From contig NC_084802.1 of NCBI RefSeq assembly GCF_963169125.1, positions 113,154,903 through 113,218,902 of the forward strand: a stretch of 64,000 nt of DNA, written 5' to 3'. This stretch comes from Humulus lupulus (Eukaryota > Streptophyta > Magnoliopsida > Rosales > Cannabaceae). Position numbers and translations under genes: made by a program. This document shows positions 52,916 through 64,000 of this stretch, in pieces. The stretch's first letter is position 1. Every line of letters starts with the position of its first letter. Under the pieces are notes generated by a model. It had not been told where the DNA came from. It worked only from the letters and a program-made list of their open reading frames with translations, and ran no database searches.

Positions 52916-53677
52916 TGTTGACACGATTTTTTGCCAACAGTGTATTCTGAAAATTAGCTGGAATAAATTAGTGCTTAAGGATATACCGTAATAAGAATAA
53001 TGACCCTTAAGGATGCTTAAAATGAAATAATAAGAACACTTGTTCCTTTTTACGTGGTTCGGAGGCTAAAATCCCCCTAGTCCACGAGTCGATATTATTG
53101 CTGTATATCTCTCTATATTTTGACAGAGTATTTACATTATACAGAAAAAACCCAACCCTTTTTCTATCCAAGGTCTTGGTATTTATAGAAGAACCATCCC
53201 AGGATAGGTGTTGGGTTGTCACGTGAATATTCATCCCTTACTGTGATTTGTCTTCTACAAATGATGAACATTATAATATATCTTAAGGTAAGGTCAAATC
53301 ATTAGGTAAAAAATGATCGTGGGTCGCCTGGTATAATCAAACACGTGATATCTGATTACACACGTTTATATTACGTGTCCGAGAATTCAGGGAAAAACGG
53401 ACATGCGATGTTTGACCACGCACGCTTATATATAACGTATCCAACTTAATAAACTCATTTGCATGGCAGGTGGTCAGAGGACTCCGACCTGAGCATAATA
53501 CCAGCCCGTGTCCATGAGGCGGTAAGTTATATCCATCTCCATCTCATGTTATTATCTAGGGGGGTCGCACTGCCTCCGCCGGGGAGATATCAACTTGTGG
53601 GCCCCTTAGAATTGTTCTTAGATAGCCAGCTGTACTCGAGCTGCATAAAAGGCCTGATTTGAATATCAAGGCGTACA
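52916..53677 (-). repeat. Element 1 5' LTR
   Basis: 762 bp, TGTTGACACG to GCGTACA. TATTTATA on the plus strand (minus TATAAATA) near 53180. It pairs with 2114-2875. Confidence 0.92.
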
Positions 53678-55758
53678 GTTAGGAAGATCAAAAAATATAC
53701 AAAAAGACTCAAGGACACTTGATAGGCTTCAAGAGGTAATTGTACATGTTCTTGATTTTTTTTTATATGTTATATATAAATATATTGCATGTTTATATAT
53801 TTGTTGCATGATTGATAATATTATATGTTAATGTTTCTAGATTGTTTTCTTGGTCATATAAACTATTTATATGATTAATGATTTTTTTTTATTGTTGTTC
53901 TTATACCAATGGGCCCACCACGCCAATTTTGCTGCGTGCTCTGAATGTTTTTTCCAACACTAGTGTGATTTCACCTACCCCTCTAATAATATTAATGCCC
54001 TTGGTAACCCATTGGTTACACTCGAGTGAGAGTTATGGCTGGGATACTAGTGTTGAGACTCGAGTCTCCACTATTGATTTTATATGTATTTGGGATGTCT
54101 TTTGGAAACTCCCAAGTTAGTTGCTACAGTTAAAAATATTATTCTGTATCTGTTTGCTTGACGGGTTTTCTGCAGGGTTGCGACTATTCTAGTTATGTCA
54201 TATGGTTTAGTCTTGATATTTCCAGGACGCTTAGTCGTTCTATAATTGTTTACATAGAACCTTGATTTATCCGGAACCCTAATTCTGGTATGTTGTCTGA
54301 TGGTAGGCTAATGACTTGGTCATTGACTATTTTGTTTCTGTTAAGCTTTTATGTTGTAAGATTGATCTTGATAAGTGTTATCGCTTACCTAATTGTTCAT
54401 GTTGTTAGGTAAGTTCAAATGCAAAATAGAGCAGTGAGCGTTGGAGTCTCCTTGCAGGATGTACATGTAGCCTGACGTTGGGGAAAATTTTCATTTTGAA
54501 TTACCGTTTATTATAAGTTTTAAACTCAATTTGCTAATTTTTAAACTTTAAACGAATATTGTAAATACTTTTAGTGCACACACATCTTTCTAAAAGTTTT
54601 TTATATGGATTTTTGACACTTTAATTTAATGAAAATCATTTATATTTTGTAATGTTTTGTGTTGTCACAAACAAATTATAGTCTACTTCTTTGATACTTA
54701 TTAAAATTATGTTATAGGATATTGCTAATATAGAATTTTGTTAACTGTAGTGCGTAGTTGGAAATTCAATGTAAGAATGTTAGAACAAATAAATTATCAA
54801 AATATTTTACAGATCTCAAACACTGTTCATGGCCATGGAAATAAAGCAAGAAGATAGTTGTATATTCTTGTGATATGAATATAATCCCGAACCCCTTCTA
54901 AGGGGCATTATTTCTCCTTTATGGGGGTGATTGAATACATGTCGAATGACATATATACCTTTTATTGACACAAGAAAATCATGGGAAATAGTATTAGGAT
55001 AGGTGTCTGTTAGTTTTTACAGGATAAGCGGCAGACTACAAATAGTAGTCTTTCCGAGTTACGGGCTTGCTCTATTTCTAGACAATAATTGTTGTTGAGT
55101 GAAGTGTTTTTGGTATTAAATATGTAGATTAGAAGGTGTAGAAATTTTTTTTTTTTAATAATGAATCACGATCTATATATATATATATAAGTGTCATTGC
55201 TATCTTTTAGTATATAATAACGAACATCCAATGCTTGCAGGTAGACAATGAGATCCACACAACGTTCTTCCAAGCTAATCCCCAACACACTAGGACGCAT
55301 GTGGGCACGAGAATGTAGATGACACAATTTCTTGAGAAAAATGTATTGATAATTTTTAGGCTTATGAAAATTTATCTACTAGATAACCTAGAAAAATATC
55401 TATATATAGTCTAGGTCTAAAATTACTAGGGTTATGTTTAATTTATTTAATTAATATTCTAATCGAAATTGGATCAAGCCCTAGGCTTACCATCACATGG
55501 TGCTCCTAATTTTTTCTCATTTGTTTATTAAATAAATTTAAAAAATATATTTATATATTTAAAATAATATATATTCAAGTTTTCATAAATATCAATTAAA
55601 TCAAAATTAACTTTATCTTATAAAACATATATTTTTATCTCTCAACATCAATTAATTCACATTAATTAATATTTTCTTTAAATAATATATAGTTTTTAAA
55701 TAAAACATATTAGTCTAAATAAATAATTTAATTCATAAGTAATTAATTGATATATATC
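53678..55758. other. AT-rich right flank, no gene seen
   Basis: This continues the insertion target from position 2113. No convincing coding sequence is found; short open frames at 53878-54120 and elsewhere lack family features. An AT dinucleotide run is at about 55174-55188 and a poly-T at 55148-55159. Around 54440-54560 there is a TE-like leader, but I cannot name it. Confidence 0.5.
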
Positions 55759-56447
55759 TATTATCCCCCAAATTCACTCTCGTGGGGAAAAATATTGATC
55801 TGGGAGGCAAATATAAAATTACCTGGTCAGAAAGAGTTGTAGCCGACTAGATATGTCTAGAAATAGACATATCCGACAAGATAAGTCAAGTAGAGGAGCA
55901 TATCCAACCAGATACCCCAGAATCTCAGGAGCTAACTGTCTAGTAACTTTTCTACGGAATCTTAGTAATGATTTCAGCTAGAATCGTCTGTAAATACCGT
56001 GGGATTTTCTCAAATATCTCGAAATAATAGCCCATATTGTTGTATTTTGAATTCATTTATTATTTCATTAATTAAAGTTGGTTTAGAAAACCAAAGACTT
56101 AGTGAAAATTGATGACCCTTCTTGTATGAACCATGAGCCTATAAATAGATGGTTCATGGAATCATTCAGTTTTTGGAACTCTTGGGGAACTTTAAGAGAA
56201 AAGCTTGTATTCTTTAGAGAGAGATTATGTATTTACTGCTTGCACTTAAGAAACTCAGTTGGTCTAGGTTCATCTGATCTTAAGTGTAGGTTAGCATATA
56301 TTCAAACACCAAGTGGATTAGGCTATTGCCATTTCTTTGGGGCTGAACCACTATAAAATCTTCTGTGTCGTTTATTTTCTATTCAGTGCAATCTTACTTT
56401 CTGCCGTTTTTGCGTCTACTCGCTATTGGTGAAAACTGTGGTCAACA
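55759..56447 (+). repeat. Element 5 5' LTR
   Basis: 689 bp, ending GTGGTCAACA, then the PBS. TATAAATA at 56140-56147. The left edge is set by homology to the TGTTATCCCC start of elements 3/4; without the second LTR it is less certain. Confidence 0.75.
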
Positions 56448-56451
56448 ATTT

Positions 56452-56469
56452 TGCTGCTTTCATTGAGAG
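56452..56469 (+). promoter_or_regulatory. Element 5 primer-binding site
   Basis: TGCTGCTTTCATTGAGAG, one mismatch to the site of the other elements, four bases after the LTR end. Confidence 0.7.
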
Positions 56470-56511
56470 TCTGAATAGAAAAAGCACACTAAAGTTACCA
56501 TCTTACCCATT

Positions 56512-58894
56512 ATGGCCCCCAGGAAACCCAATGCTTCGACTACAAAGGAAACTATTAGACCAAATTATCTTGCTACACCTGAGAATCCAAAAATGCAACC
56601 TAGGGTTACTCTTGAGGAGTTAACACCAGAGGTCGAACAACTCCAGGAAGCCATTTGGGCTTTTCAGGAAGAGATGATGCAATTCAGTGCCCCACAAGAG
56701 TCTTTTGCTGAAGAAATAGCCAGGCACAAGGCTGAGTTCGAAGAAAAAAGACGGGATATAATGCGAGAAGCAAAGAGATTAGGCAATGACAAGAGGAGGC
56801 TGACCGACGACATCGCGAGGCAGCACTCTCACTAGACGCAACTACCCAGTTGGCCCAAGCCAATGCTCAAGCGACGACATGAACTACTACCCAAGGATCT
56901 CTAAACAACAATGCTGGTTGGAAGTCCTCTGCTGGGAAGACAAACTCTTGAGGACCTGATCAGAGTAATCAGTCTAGTCGGGTGGATGATGAAATTTGCT
57001 CTAGAACTGCATCAACGCAAAGAGAAAATTCTAGAACCCCTTCGAGAAGTCACCGGTAAGACATTTCTTGATCAGGACCTCACCGATCGGGTAGTATGCA
57101 AACCCCGCCTAGGAAAAACCAAACCAAAGCTCCTCGAGATAAGAAAACATCTCGGTACATAGACAGACATGGTTGGGATGAGGCGGACAGTCATCAGACC
57201 GATTGGTCAAAATATCAAGAAAGCAATGACCAATGTGAAGGAGGGGAAGACCGCCCAGTTCACTCTGAAAAACCGTCGCTACATCCCAGCCAACATCGTA
57301 GTGGAAAAGAGCTAGTCATGCGCTATAAACCGTCTGAGAAGGAAAAATAGAAAAATACAATGTTCGACAGGCTAGGAGGACATGCCGCCAGTAAGAATTT
57401 AAGAGATGTCATCAGCAATAAGAGGAAGACCATCTAGGTCAAAGGGGAAGATCTTACCAGCCCTGAGAATTTAGTAGAAATACTTGATGGAAATGCACCA
57501 GACAGAAATGCACGACCAGGAAGTCAAAATACTGGAACCTCATCAGTTGCACCAGTCATCGACGCTCATCTTGACGCACTAGCAGCCGCAGTCAAGGCTT
57601 ATCTAAGCAATCTTCCTGGCTAGATGAAGTAGATCACAGAAGTGGCAGTCCTTTTTGTGCTTGGATCAGTTCAGTCCAGCCACCAGCAAAATATAAAGCA
57701 CCGATGCTACCAGTGCATACAGAAAAAGAAGATCTGGTCAGACATGTCGAAAAATTCGAGGTTTAGATGGAGCTGCTCGGAGTAAGCAATGATTATCAAT
57801 GCAGAGTCTTCCTGACTATGCTGTAGGATATTTCCCAAAAATGGCATTGAAAGTTTAAATCAGATTCCATTACCTCATGGGTACGTTCAGAAAAAGTTTT
57901 GTGACAATTTAGTGCTGCCCGGACCCCACGAGCTATGTGAATCACCTGGCAGACATCAAGCAAGGAAAGTATAAATCTCTAAAGAATTACATATAGAGAT
58001 TCATGAGACAAGCTAACAGGGTGACTACCATAGGAGATGAGGAAAAGATGGTTGCCATCTCCTCTGGAATCACTTACCAAAGCCCTTTGTGGGATAGTAT
58101 TCATCGAAACCCAATTTCAACACTTCAAAAATTTCTTGACCAGGCGGACAAGTATATGAAATTGGATGATGCTATTGAGAAAGAGGAGAAAGGGATAAAT
58201 AATCCAGGCAGATCATTTGATCTCCCCAAGGCTGGTGGGAACGACCAAAATGATGGAAAGAAACGTGGGAATAATGGGTTTGACCTCCATGATGAGAAAA
58301 AGGCTAAGTCAGGACCAAATGATAAGCCAACCAAGTATGACCTCAGTTCACAAATTACACAACTCTGTCAGCTAGCCGGGCATAAATTTATCTCGCCACT
58401 CAACAGGAAGTTCCCTACCAGAAACCTCCACCTATCAAAAAATAAATGAGTAAAAGGGATATGAATAAGTTTTGTCGTTTCCATGGAGATTATGATCACG
58501 ATACAAACGAATGAAGATAGAATTTCTTCTCTGGTTGGGCAAGTTGAAAAAGTTCCGGGCAGAGAAAACCCAAGGAGGGGGAAGCAACAACAATCCTGGG
58601 GTCAAACGACAACGATCTCCACCCATACAACCTGAGCATGTGGAGTTTACCTTAGACACTATATGTGGAGGTCCACACTTGGTCAGTGACAGTAACAAAG
58701 CAAGGGAAAGGTATGCCTGGACTCTTCGACAAGCATTAGATGCATCATCAAAGGTCATGACTATTGAGGAGCGATCTCCAAAGAATCCTCGGTACGAAAG
58801 GCTCTCACTTTTAGAGAGGATGATACCAGGCACGTCAGGTATCCTCACAATGACTTGCTCATTATTACGATACAAATTGCAAACATTAAAGTAA
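56512..58894 (+). pseudogene. gag: Element 5 Gag (multiple breaks)
   Basis: Start MAPRKPNAST, coiled coil (EVEQLQEAIWAFQEEMMQF) to 56835. The middle is only recoverable in pieces. 58003-58449 has the end of the Gag core (ANRVTTIGDEEKMVAISSG). A knuckle remnant is at 58460-58515 and the linker TICGGPHLVSDSNKARERYA at 58650-58720. Many stops and frame changes; no functional product is expected. Confidence 0.82.
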
Positions 58895-59499
58895 AAAGGT
58901 ATTTGGTTGATATGGGAAGTTCGGTGGACATTATCTACAAGTCATCTTTCAAAAAGATGAAGTTGCCCATCAATGACTTGAAACCTTGCTCTCAAGTTAT
59001 TTATGGGTTCACTGGAGAAGGTTTAATACCAGATGAAACAATCACGTTAGCGGTCACAATTTGAGATGCTCCTAAGCATGAAACAATAATGACAGAGTTT
59101 TTGATAGTATCACTCATCGACGTACAATGTGGTGATTGATCGGACACTACTCACGGCTTTACATGCAGCGGTGTCCATATATGGCATATTTCTATGATAT
59201 TCCCGACCAGTGCAAGCATGGGATGTGTCCAAGGAAACCAAAGGGAAGCTAGGGAGTGTTACAATGCTTCAGTGGTTAAGGTACGAAAGGGATTTAAAGA
59301 GAATAATATGATTGGGTGTGGAGAGAGAGAAGAAGTTGTTGAAGACAATGTCGACCAAGACGACATTGTGAATGTTGTCGACCAGGGAGGTATTAAAGAA
59401 ATGATCGACCAAGAAGGTATTTTGACTGTTACCATCCAGGAGAGAACTGCTGGTGTTACTGGGCAGCAAACCCCATCCGGTGATGAAGTCACCAAATAG
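58855..59499 (+). pseudogene. pol: Element 5 aspartic protease
   Basis: 58855-59064 reads YLVDMGSSVDIIYKS: the Thr after the catalytic Asp has become Met. GFTGEGLIPDETI follows, then a stop. 59194-59499 carries the linker (GCVQGNQREARECYNAS) and an acidic, repeated Asp-Gln tail ending DEVTK before UAG. Inactive by sequence. Confidence 0.83.
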
Positions 59500-59544
59500 G
59501 GCGTTGCCCAAAGTGAGGGAGTAGACATTGATCCTCGCTTTGGG
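59497..59544 (+). promoter_or_regulatory. Element 5 UAG plus downstream stem-loop at the protease/RT junction
   Basis: TAG 59497-59499, a 7-nt spacer, arms CCCAAAGTGAGG (59507-59518) and CCTCGCTTTGGG (59533-59544), with one U-G pair. It is kept although most of the element is decayed. Confidence 0.58.
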
Positions 59545-61620
59545 GATTTGGATAGTGGAGTGGGACTTGTTGAAGAATTAGATGAGGTCCCTATAGATGA
59601 GAACGACCCAACCAAAGTGATCAAGGTTGGAAAGAATCTAAAGGTAGAAGTTAGAGCACAACTGGTAGAAATCTTGCAAAGGAATTAAGACGTTTTTGCC
59701 TGGTCTCACAAGGATATGGTGGGTGTCTCACAAACTGTGATCAGGCACGTGCTCAACGTGTGTGAAAACTACCTAGCGGTGCAACAGAAGAGAAGGTTGC
59801 TTGATAAGAAGTGATCAAAAGCTCTGAAGGAAGTAGTCGAGCGTTTAAAGGAAAAAAAAATTCATTAGAGAAGTTTATTACCCAACAAGGATTTCTAAAC
59901 CGATGTCAGTACCCAAACCCAATGGAAAGTGGAGGACCTGCGTGGACTTTACTGATCTAAATAAAGCTTGTCCCAAGGATTGTTTTCCTCTGCCCAGGAT
60001 AGACTATGCAACCTCTGGTCATGAAATTTTGTCTTTTATGGACGCTTAATATGGGTATAATCAAATAAGTATGCACTCTCCTGACGAGGAGCATACCAAT
60101 TTCCGAACAAATATAGGGTTGTACTGTTATAAGGTCATGCCATTCGGCTTGAAGAATGCAGGTGCCACCTACCAGCATTTAGTGAATGACATTTTCCGTG
60201 ACTTGATTGACAAAAATATGGAGGTATATGTTGATGACATGCTAGTCAAATCGAAAGAAGTTGGGGGGCATGTACAAGACCTAGGAGAGTGCTTTGTCAT
60301 ACTTCAAAAGTATCGCATGAAGTTGAACCCCTTAAAATGCTCCTTTGGAGTAAGTTCTGGAAATTTTCTTGGCTTTATTGTTAACTAACGCGAGACAGAT
60401 GCCAATCTTCAGAAGGTTAAGGCACTGATAAAAATGAAGTCACTAACCAGAACTAAAGACGTGCAGAGTTTGACTGGGCGGATTGCTGCTCTAAGTAGGT
60501 TTATTTCCAAATCAAATAAGTGTGTCCCGTTTTTTAACTTAATTAGAGGAAGCAAGAAATTTGAATGGACGGAGGAATGTAAGCAAGCTTTCCAAGCCAT
60601 AAAGAATCATTTGGCCCAACCTCCAGTTCTCTCAAAACCAATAGATGGAGAGGACCCCTTCATTTACTTAGCAGTCATAGAGCATCCTCCCAGTGCTGCT
60701 CAAATACGAGAACAAAATAAAGTGCAGCATCTAGTCTACTACGTCAACAAGCAATTGATAGGAGCAGAGTTGAGGTACTCTCTGATCCAGAAGTTGGAAT
60801 ACTATTTAGTGCTCGCTTCTCAAAAAATACGACCATACATCTAAGCTCATCCCATTAAAGTGCTTACCGGCCAGGCCTTACGACAAGTCTAGTTAATTAC
60901 TTAAATGGGTAGTAGAATTAGGCCAATTCAAAATCAAGTATCAACCCAGGTCATCCATTAAGGGACAAACTTTGGTGGACTTCATTGCTGAATGTACCAG
61001 ATTCCTTGATATTGCAGACCAGCAAGAAAATTCGTATGTAGCAAGGCAGAGAGAAGATATTCTTTCTTGGAAACTTTTTGTGGATGGATCCTTGAATGAA
61101 CATCGTCTAAGGACTGGGCTTATATTTATCACATCCAAGTAGCATCGAATCCATTGCGCATTAAGGTCCAGATTAAATGCTTCCAATAATGAGGCAGAGT
61201 ATGAAGCCCTCCTAGCGAGATTATGACTGGCCATAGATGTTCATGCCCGGTCGGTCGAAATAAACATCGATTCCCAACTGGTCATGAACCAATTCTTGGG
61301 GGAATATCAAGCAAGAGGTTTGAAAATGGTGGCATATCTGAATAAAGCCAAGAACCTGCTAACACAATTTGAAAAGTACTCAATCAAGCAAGTACCACGA
61401 GAGCAGAACTCCAACGCAGATGCCTTGGCAAAACTGGCCCGTGCAAAAGATGCTGACACTCTGAACATTGTACCAGTCGAATACTTGGCTAAACCAAGTA
61501 TTACTGAGCAAGAATCAATGCCCATCACAATCCCTAACACTTGGATGACACCCATCATCACATACCTCGAACAAGGCACTTTACCAGACAATCGTAATGA
61601 GGCAAAGAAGATGATGAGAC
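59500..61620 (+). pseudogene. pol: Element 5 RT and RNase H domains
   Basis: Recognisable pieces: VFAWSHKDMVGV (about 59690), KPNGKWRTCVDFTDLNKACP (about 59915-59980), PFGLKNAGATYQ and YVDDML (60071-60388), the connection/RNase H (60434-60844), and archaeal RNase H motifs FVDGSLNEHR, NNEAEYEALL and NADALAKLA (61060-61450). Frames shift repeatedly and there are several stops. Confidence 0.85.
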
Positions 61621-62769
61621 AAGCTTCTCGATTGTCATGATGGATGGAGTGTTATATAGAGGAGGGTACTCTCTACCGCTACTGAGACGTGTAATGCCCG
61701 ACCAATCAAAACACTTGCTAGCTGATGTGCATGAAGGAATTTGCGGAGACCATGCTGGGGGCAAAGTCCTTCTAAACAGATTTTGCGACAAGGATTTCTC
61801 TGGCCTACAATGAACAAAGATTCCATGGAGTATGTGAATAAATGTGATAAATGTCAGAGATTTTCTAAGATACCCACAGCACCGCCAAATGTTGTGAAAC
61901 AGATGCAAAGTCCATGGCCTTTTGTAGTGTGGGGAATTAATCTGATTGGGAGATTACCCAAAGGAAAAGGAGGAGTATAGTTCGCAGTAGTTGCAGTGGA
62001 TTATTTCACCAAGTGGACTGAAGTTGAACCACTAGCAACAATCACCTTGAGGAAAGTGTTGAACCTTATAGCGAAAAACATTATATGTCACTATGGTCTA
62101 CCACCAAAAATAGTGTCTGACAACGACACTCAATTTGATAGTGACTTGTTTACTGATTTTTACGCTAGGCATAGCATAGAAAAAAATTTCTCCTTGGTAG
62201 CTCACCCGCAAGCGAATTGTTATGTTGAAGCGGTTAAAAAAATGTTGAAGGATACTCTAAAGAAGCACCTTGAACAAGCTAAAGGTTCCTGACCAGAGGA
62301 ATTACTAGAAGTCCTCTGGTCGTATAGAACCACTGCCCGGACAACAACAAGTCAAAATCCTTTTTTCTTAGCATATGGATATGAAGCTATGTTGTTGGTC
62401 GAGATTGACCCCCCATCCCATTGAAGAAGCACATATGACCAGGCAGAGAACCACAAATTGCTAACATAATCCTTAGACTTCATCGGAGAAAAACGAGAAA
62501 AGGCAAACTTGAGAGTGGCTGCCTATCAACAAAAAGTTGCTCTCTACTTTAATTCCATAATTAAAGATCGGAAGTTCCAGGTCAATGATTTGGTCCTCAA
62601 AAAGGAGTTGATCATAGACCCAGCCAGTGGAGTGCTAGGAAAAAACTGGGAAGGTCCATATTAGATAGAGCAAGTTTTACCTCCAGGCACTTACAAACTT
62701 TCTCGACTGAATGGAGAGTTGATCAGAAATTACTGGAATGACGAGCACTTGAGGAAATATTATCAATAA
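61621..62769 (+). pseudogene. pol: Element 5 integrase
   Basis: 61741-61980 holds CDKCQRFSKIP and the first Asp region (WGINLIGRLP: the catalytic Asp is Asn). 61996-62292 holds VSDNDTQFDSD and NCYVEAVKKML with the Glu. The C-terminal part runs to YWNDEHLRKYYQ-stop at 62767-62769. Stops at about 61978 and 62290. Inactive. Confidence 0.85.
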
Positions 62770-63730
62770 ATACCGCTTACAAAGTGGTAGCTTAGTTTCA
62801 AGTATTTCACTTGTTATTTAAGTTTGTTTATGGATTGGTCATTAGCCGACCAATCATTTATTTTCTTTCAACAATTTTTGTTAGATAAGACATGTTTTGT
62901 CATTTTTATTACGAGTAATAAAAGAGATCACATGCAGCTTGATCGACTCTTGCTATAAATTATGTATATGTATTGATTATTTTTGTATTTGAAAAGTTGT
63001 AAACTGGTCAGTAAAACCGGGCATTGTTGAACTGGATTCACCTGGTCGGTCAAACTGATAGTAATTTACTGGTCAGGTATTCTAGCAGTGTGCAATTGCT
63101 CAGATATTTTCCATATATTCTGTGTTTGCCAAGTAATAATTGCTCAAACAGATTCAGTCAAGTAGCAAGAGACCAAGGATCTTTCAACCTTTGATCACTT
63201 GGGTGGGGGGGGGGGGAGGGCGGGGTGGGGTACATAGGGTAAACTGGTATATTATTTAACACGGGCAATAAGAGCACGAGTTAAATTATTTGTTTTTAGG
63301 CTGACTTGTACATTTTTGAAGTCAAAAAAGGCCATTAAGCTAACTTATTTGACAAAGCTTAAGTAACTTGGAATTTTTCAAAGTTTGAAGATAGAAACAT
63401 ATATTCGTGTGAAAACAATTGTTATACTCATAAAAATTTAGAGCAATAATAGTGTGAGGAAGTATACTTAGTAATGACTTCTAAAATGCCTATAATTTCT
63501 AAGTTAAAAGACTAAGTACTCATGCAAAAATATATAAGGCCTAAATCAAAGCAACTTTACTATTCACAAAAAACTTAGAATGTTTTAAGTTAAGAAGAGA
63601 AAAGTAAAGTAAATGCCAACAGCTGTATGAGCAAAATATAAAATCTGCTAAGAAGCAATTTTCTTTTCAAAAGAATCAAAAAGTAAACTACTGGACAGAC
63701 AAAAAGTTCATAGGTCGGATACGAATCTCA
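62770..63730. other. Element 5 convergent spacer with G-run
   Basis: AT-rich, non-coding. The conserved hairpin is at 63167-63200. The PPT-like tract after it has expanded to a G-rich run (63200-63231) with five or more G-tracts. Confidence 0.6.
63167..63231 (+). promoter_or_regulatory. Element 5 hairpin and expanded G-rich PPT-like tract
   Basis: Weak stem with arms AAGAGACCAAGG and CCTTTGATCACTT, followed by about 30 bases that are almost all G, with a few T, A and C. Relatives have only GGGGG here. G-quadruplex formation is plausible. Confidence 0.55.
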
Positions 63731-64000
63731 CTAGTCGGGTGCACTCGTGCCTGGCTGGTCAACTCCATCATCAACATCTGGGACCTCCTCTGGTCGAAAT
63801 GATAAGGTAGGTGAAGAAGACACTGTACCGACTAGAAGAGCTACCTCCTTAGTGGCCTTAGCTTTGCATTTAGCGAGCTCTTCGTCCTTTTCCTCTTCAG
63901 AAAGAAAATCAAGGTTGAGAGGCATGTTCAGCTTCCATATCTGATAGAAGCAGTTGAAGAAGATCTCTTCGTAGTGGGCCAGATCAACATCTTTGTCTTG
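63731..64000 (-). CDS. Element 5 antisense gene, last exon (partial)
   Basis: The minus-strand frame is open from the window end to TAG at 63731-63733: YEEIFFNCFYQIWKLN, PLNLDFLSEEEKDEELAKC and an acidic tail. It matches the last exon of the element 3 and 4 antisense genes (WKLNKPLNLDFLTEE). The rest lies beyond the window. Confidence 0.7.
   Translation of the reverse strand, partial: QDKDVDLAHYEEIFFNCFYQIWKLNMPLNLDFLSEEEKDEELAKCKAKATKEVALLVGTVSSSPTLSFRPEEVPDVDDGVDQPGTSAPD

Larger units (their letters stand above)
2114..53677 (-). mobile_element. Element 1: outer Ty3/gypsy Tat-lineage LTR retrotransposon, split by two nested insertions
   Basis: It is bounded by two 762-bp LTRs in the same orientation (2114-2875 and 52916-53677), with flanking 5-bp repeats GATAG (2109-2113) and GTTAG (53678-53682), one mismatch. 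The 5' LTR is at high coordinates, so it is transcribed on the minus strand. Without the two inserted elements and their duplications it is about 12.2 kb. The pieces run 2114-6603, 18281-20524 and 48243-53677. The coding order on the minus strand is gag, protease, RT, RNase H, integrase, and the antisense gene lies near the 3' LTR. The LTRs differ at roughly 65 of 762 positions by eye, making this the oldest dated insertion in the window. The integrase C-terminus is missing, so it cannot be autonomous. Confidence 0.9.
55759..64000 (+). mobile_element. Element 5: decayed Tat-lineage retrotransposon, truncated by the window end
   Basis: The 5' LTR is 55759-56447, followed by PBS, gag, protease, RT, RNase H, integrase (to 62769), a spacer, and the 3' end of an antisense gene. 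The 3' LTR lies outside the window. It is closest to elements 3/4 (same coding order, same junction stem-loop and spacer hairpin) but heavily mutated, with frequent stops and frameshifts, so it is an older insertion. The LTR start reads TATTATCC in place of TGTTATCC. Confidence 0.85.

Noticed and set aside
53678..55758. A host gene in the right flank
   Set aside because: Only short open frames with no domain or splice logic were visible. The AT richness and TE-like fragments suggest old repeats.
1..64000. tRNA or rRNA genes
   Set aside because: I saw no tRNA cloverleaf or rRNA-like stretch. The tRNA-like 18-mers are primer-binding sites only.

Overview
This is repeat-dense plant nuclear DNA, most likely from a dicot with a large genome. 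I recognise no host gene. About 93% of the window lies inside five Ty3/gypsy LTR retrotransposons of the Tat lineage. They show a Gag with a C-X2-H-X4-H-X4-C knuckle, an aspartic protease, an RT with YVDDML, a second 'archaeal-type' RNase H, an HHCC/DDE integrase without chromodomain, and an extra gene in antisense orientation between pol and the 3' LTR. I cannot name the species. A Cannabaceae-like origin crossed my mind from the look of the repeats, but that is a low-confidence guess.

Layout. 1-2113 is AT-rich flank. Element 1 (E1, minus strand, 2114-53677, 762-bp LTRs) is the outer shell and the oldest (LTRs roughly 8-9% different by eye). Two insertions split it. Element 2 (E2, minus, 6604-18280, 590-bp LTRs, 7 differences) is the youngest and most complete. 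Element 3 (E3, minus, 20525-48237) sits in the RNase H region of E1. Element 4 (E4, plus, 20805-36036), a close relative of E3, sits inside the 3' LTR of E3 in the opposite direction. E4 in turn carries a 2.16-kb solo LTR (32107-34270) with a perfect TGTGT duplication. 53678-55758 is AT-rich flank. Element 5 (E5, plus, 55759 to beyond the end) is an old, badly decayed relative of E3/E4.

Shared design. All five elements have the same primer-binding site (TGGTGCTTTCATTGAGAG or one mismatch), although their LTRs differ. Reading along the element the order is 5' LTR, PBS, gag, protease, RT-RNase H, archaeal RNase H, integrase, a spacer, then the 3' end of an antisense gene whose TATA-like promoter lies next to the polypurine tract and 3' LTR. 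The antisense gene looks like a real spliced gene: TATA box, 5'-UTR exon, GT-AG intron, a long exon resembling the 'putative gypsy type transposon' family, and further exons with coiled coil.

Most interesting signals. (1) In E2, E3, E4 and E5 protease and RT are separated by an in-frame UAG, followed after exactly 7 nt by a 12-bp stem-loop with one covarying position. E1 has a sense codon there and lacks the stem. This looks like a stop-codon readthrough signal. (2) A conserved hairpin plus a second PPT-like tract lies between pol and the antisense gene. (3) A 117-bp tandem array has replaced the integrase end of E1, a possible satellite nursery. (4) The E3/E4 head-on insertion makes LTR inverted repeats able to give long double-stranded RNA. 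Most coding copies are disrupted by stops or frameshifts, many of the C-to-T type expected for methylated DNA.
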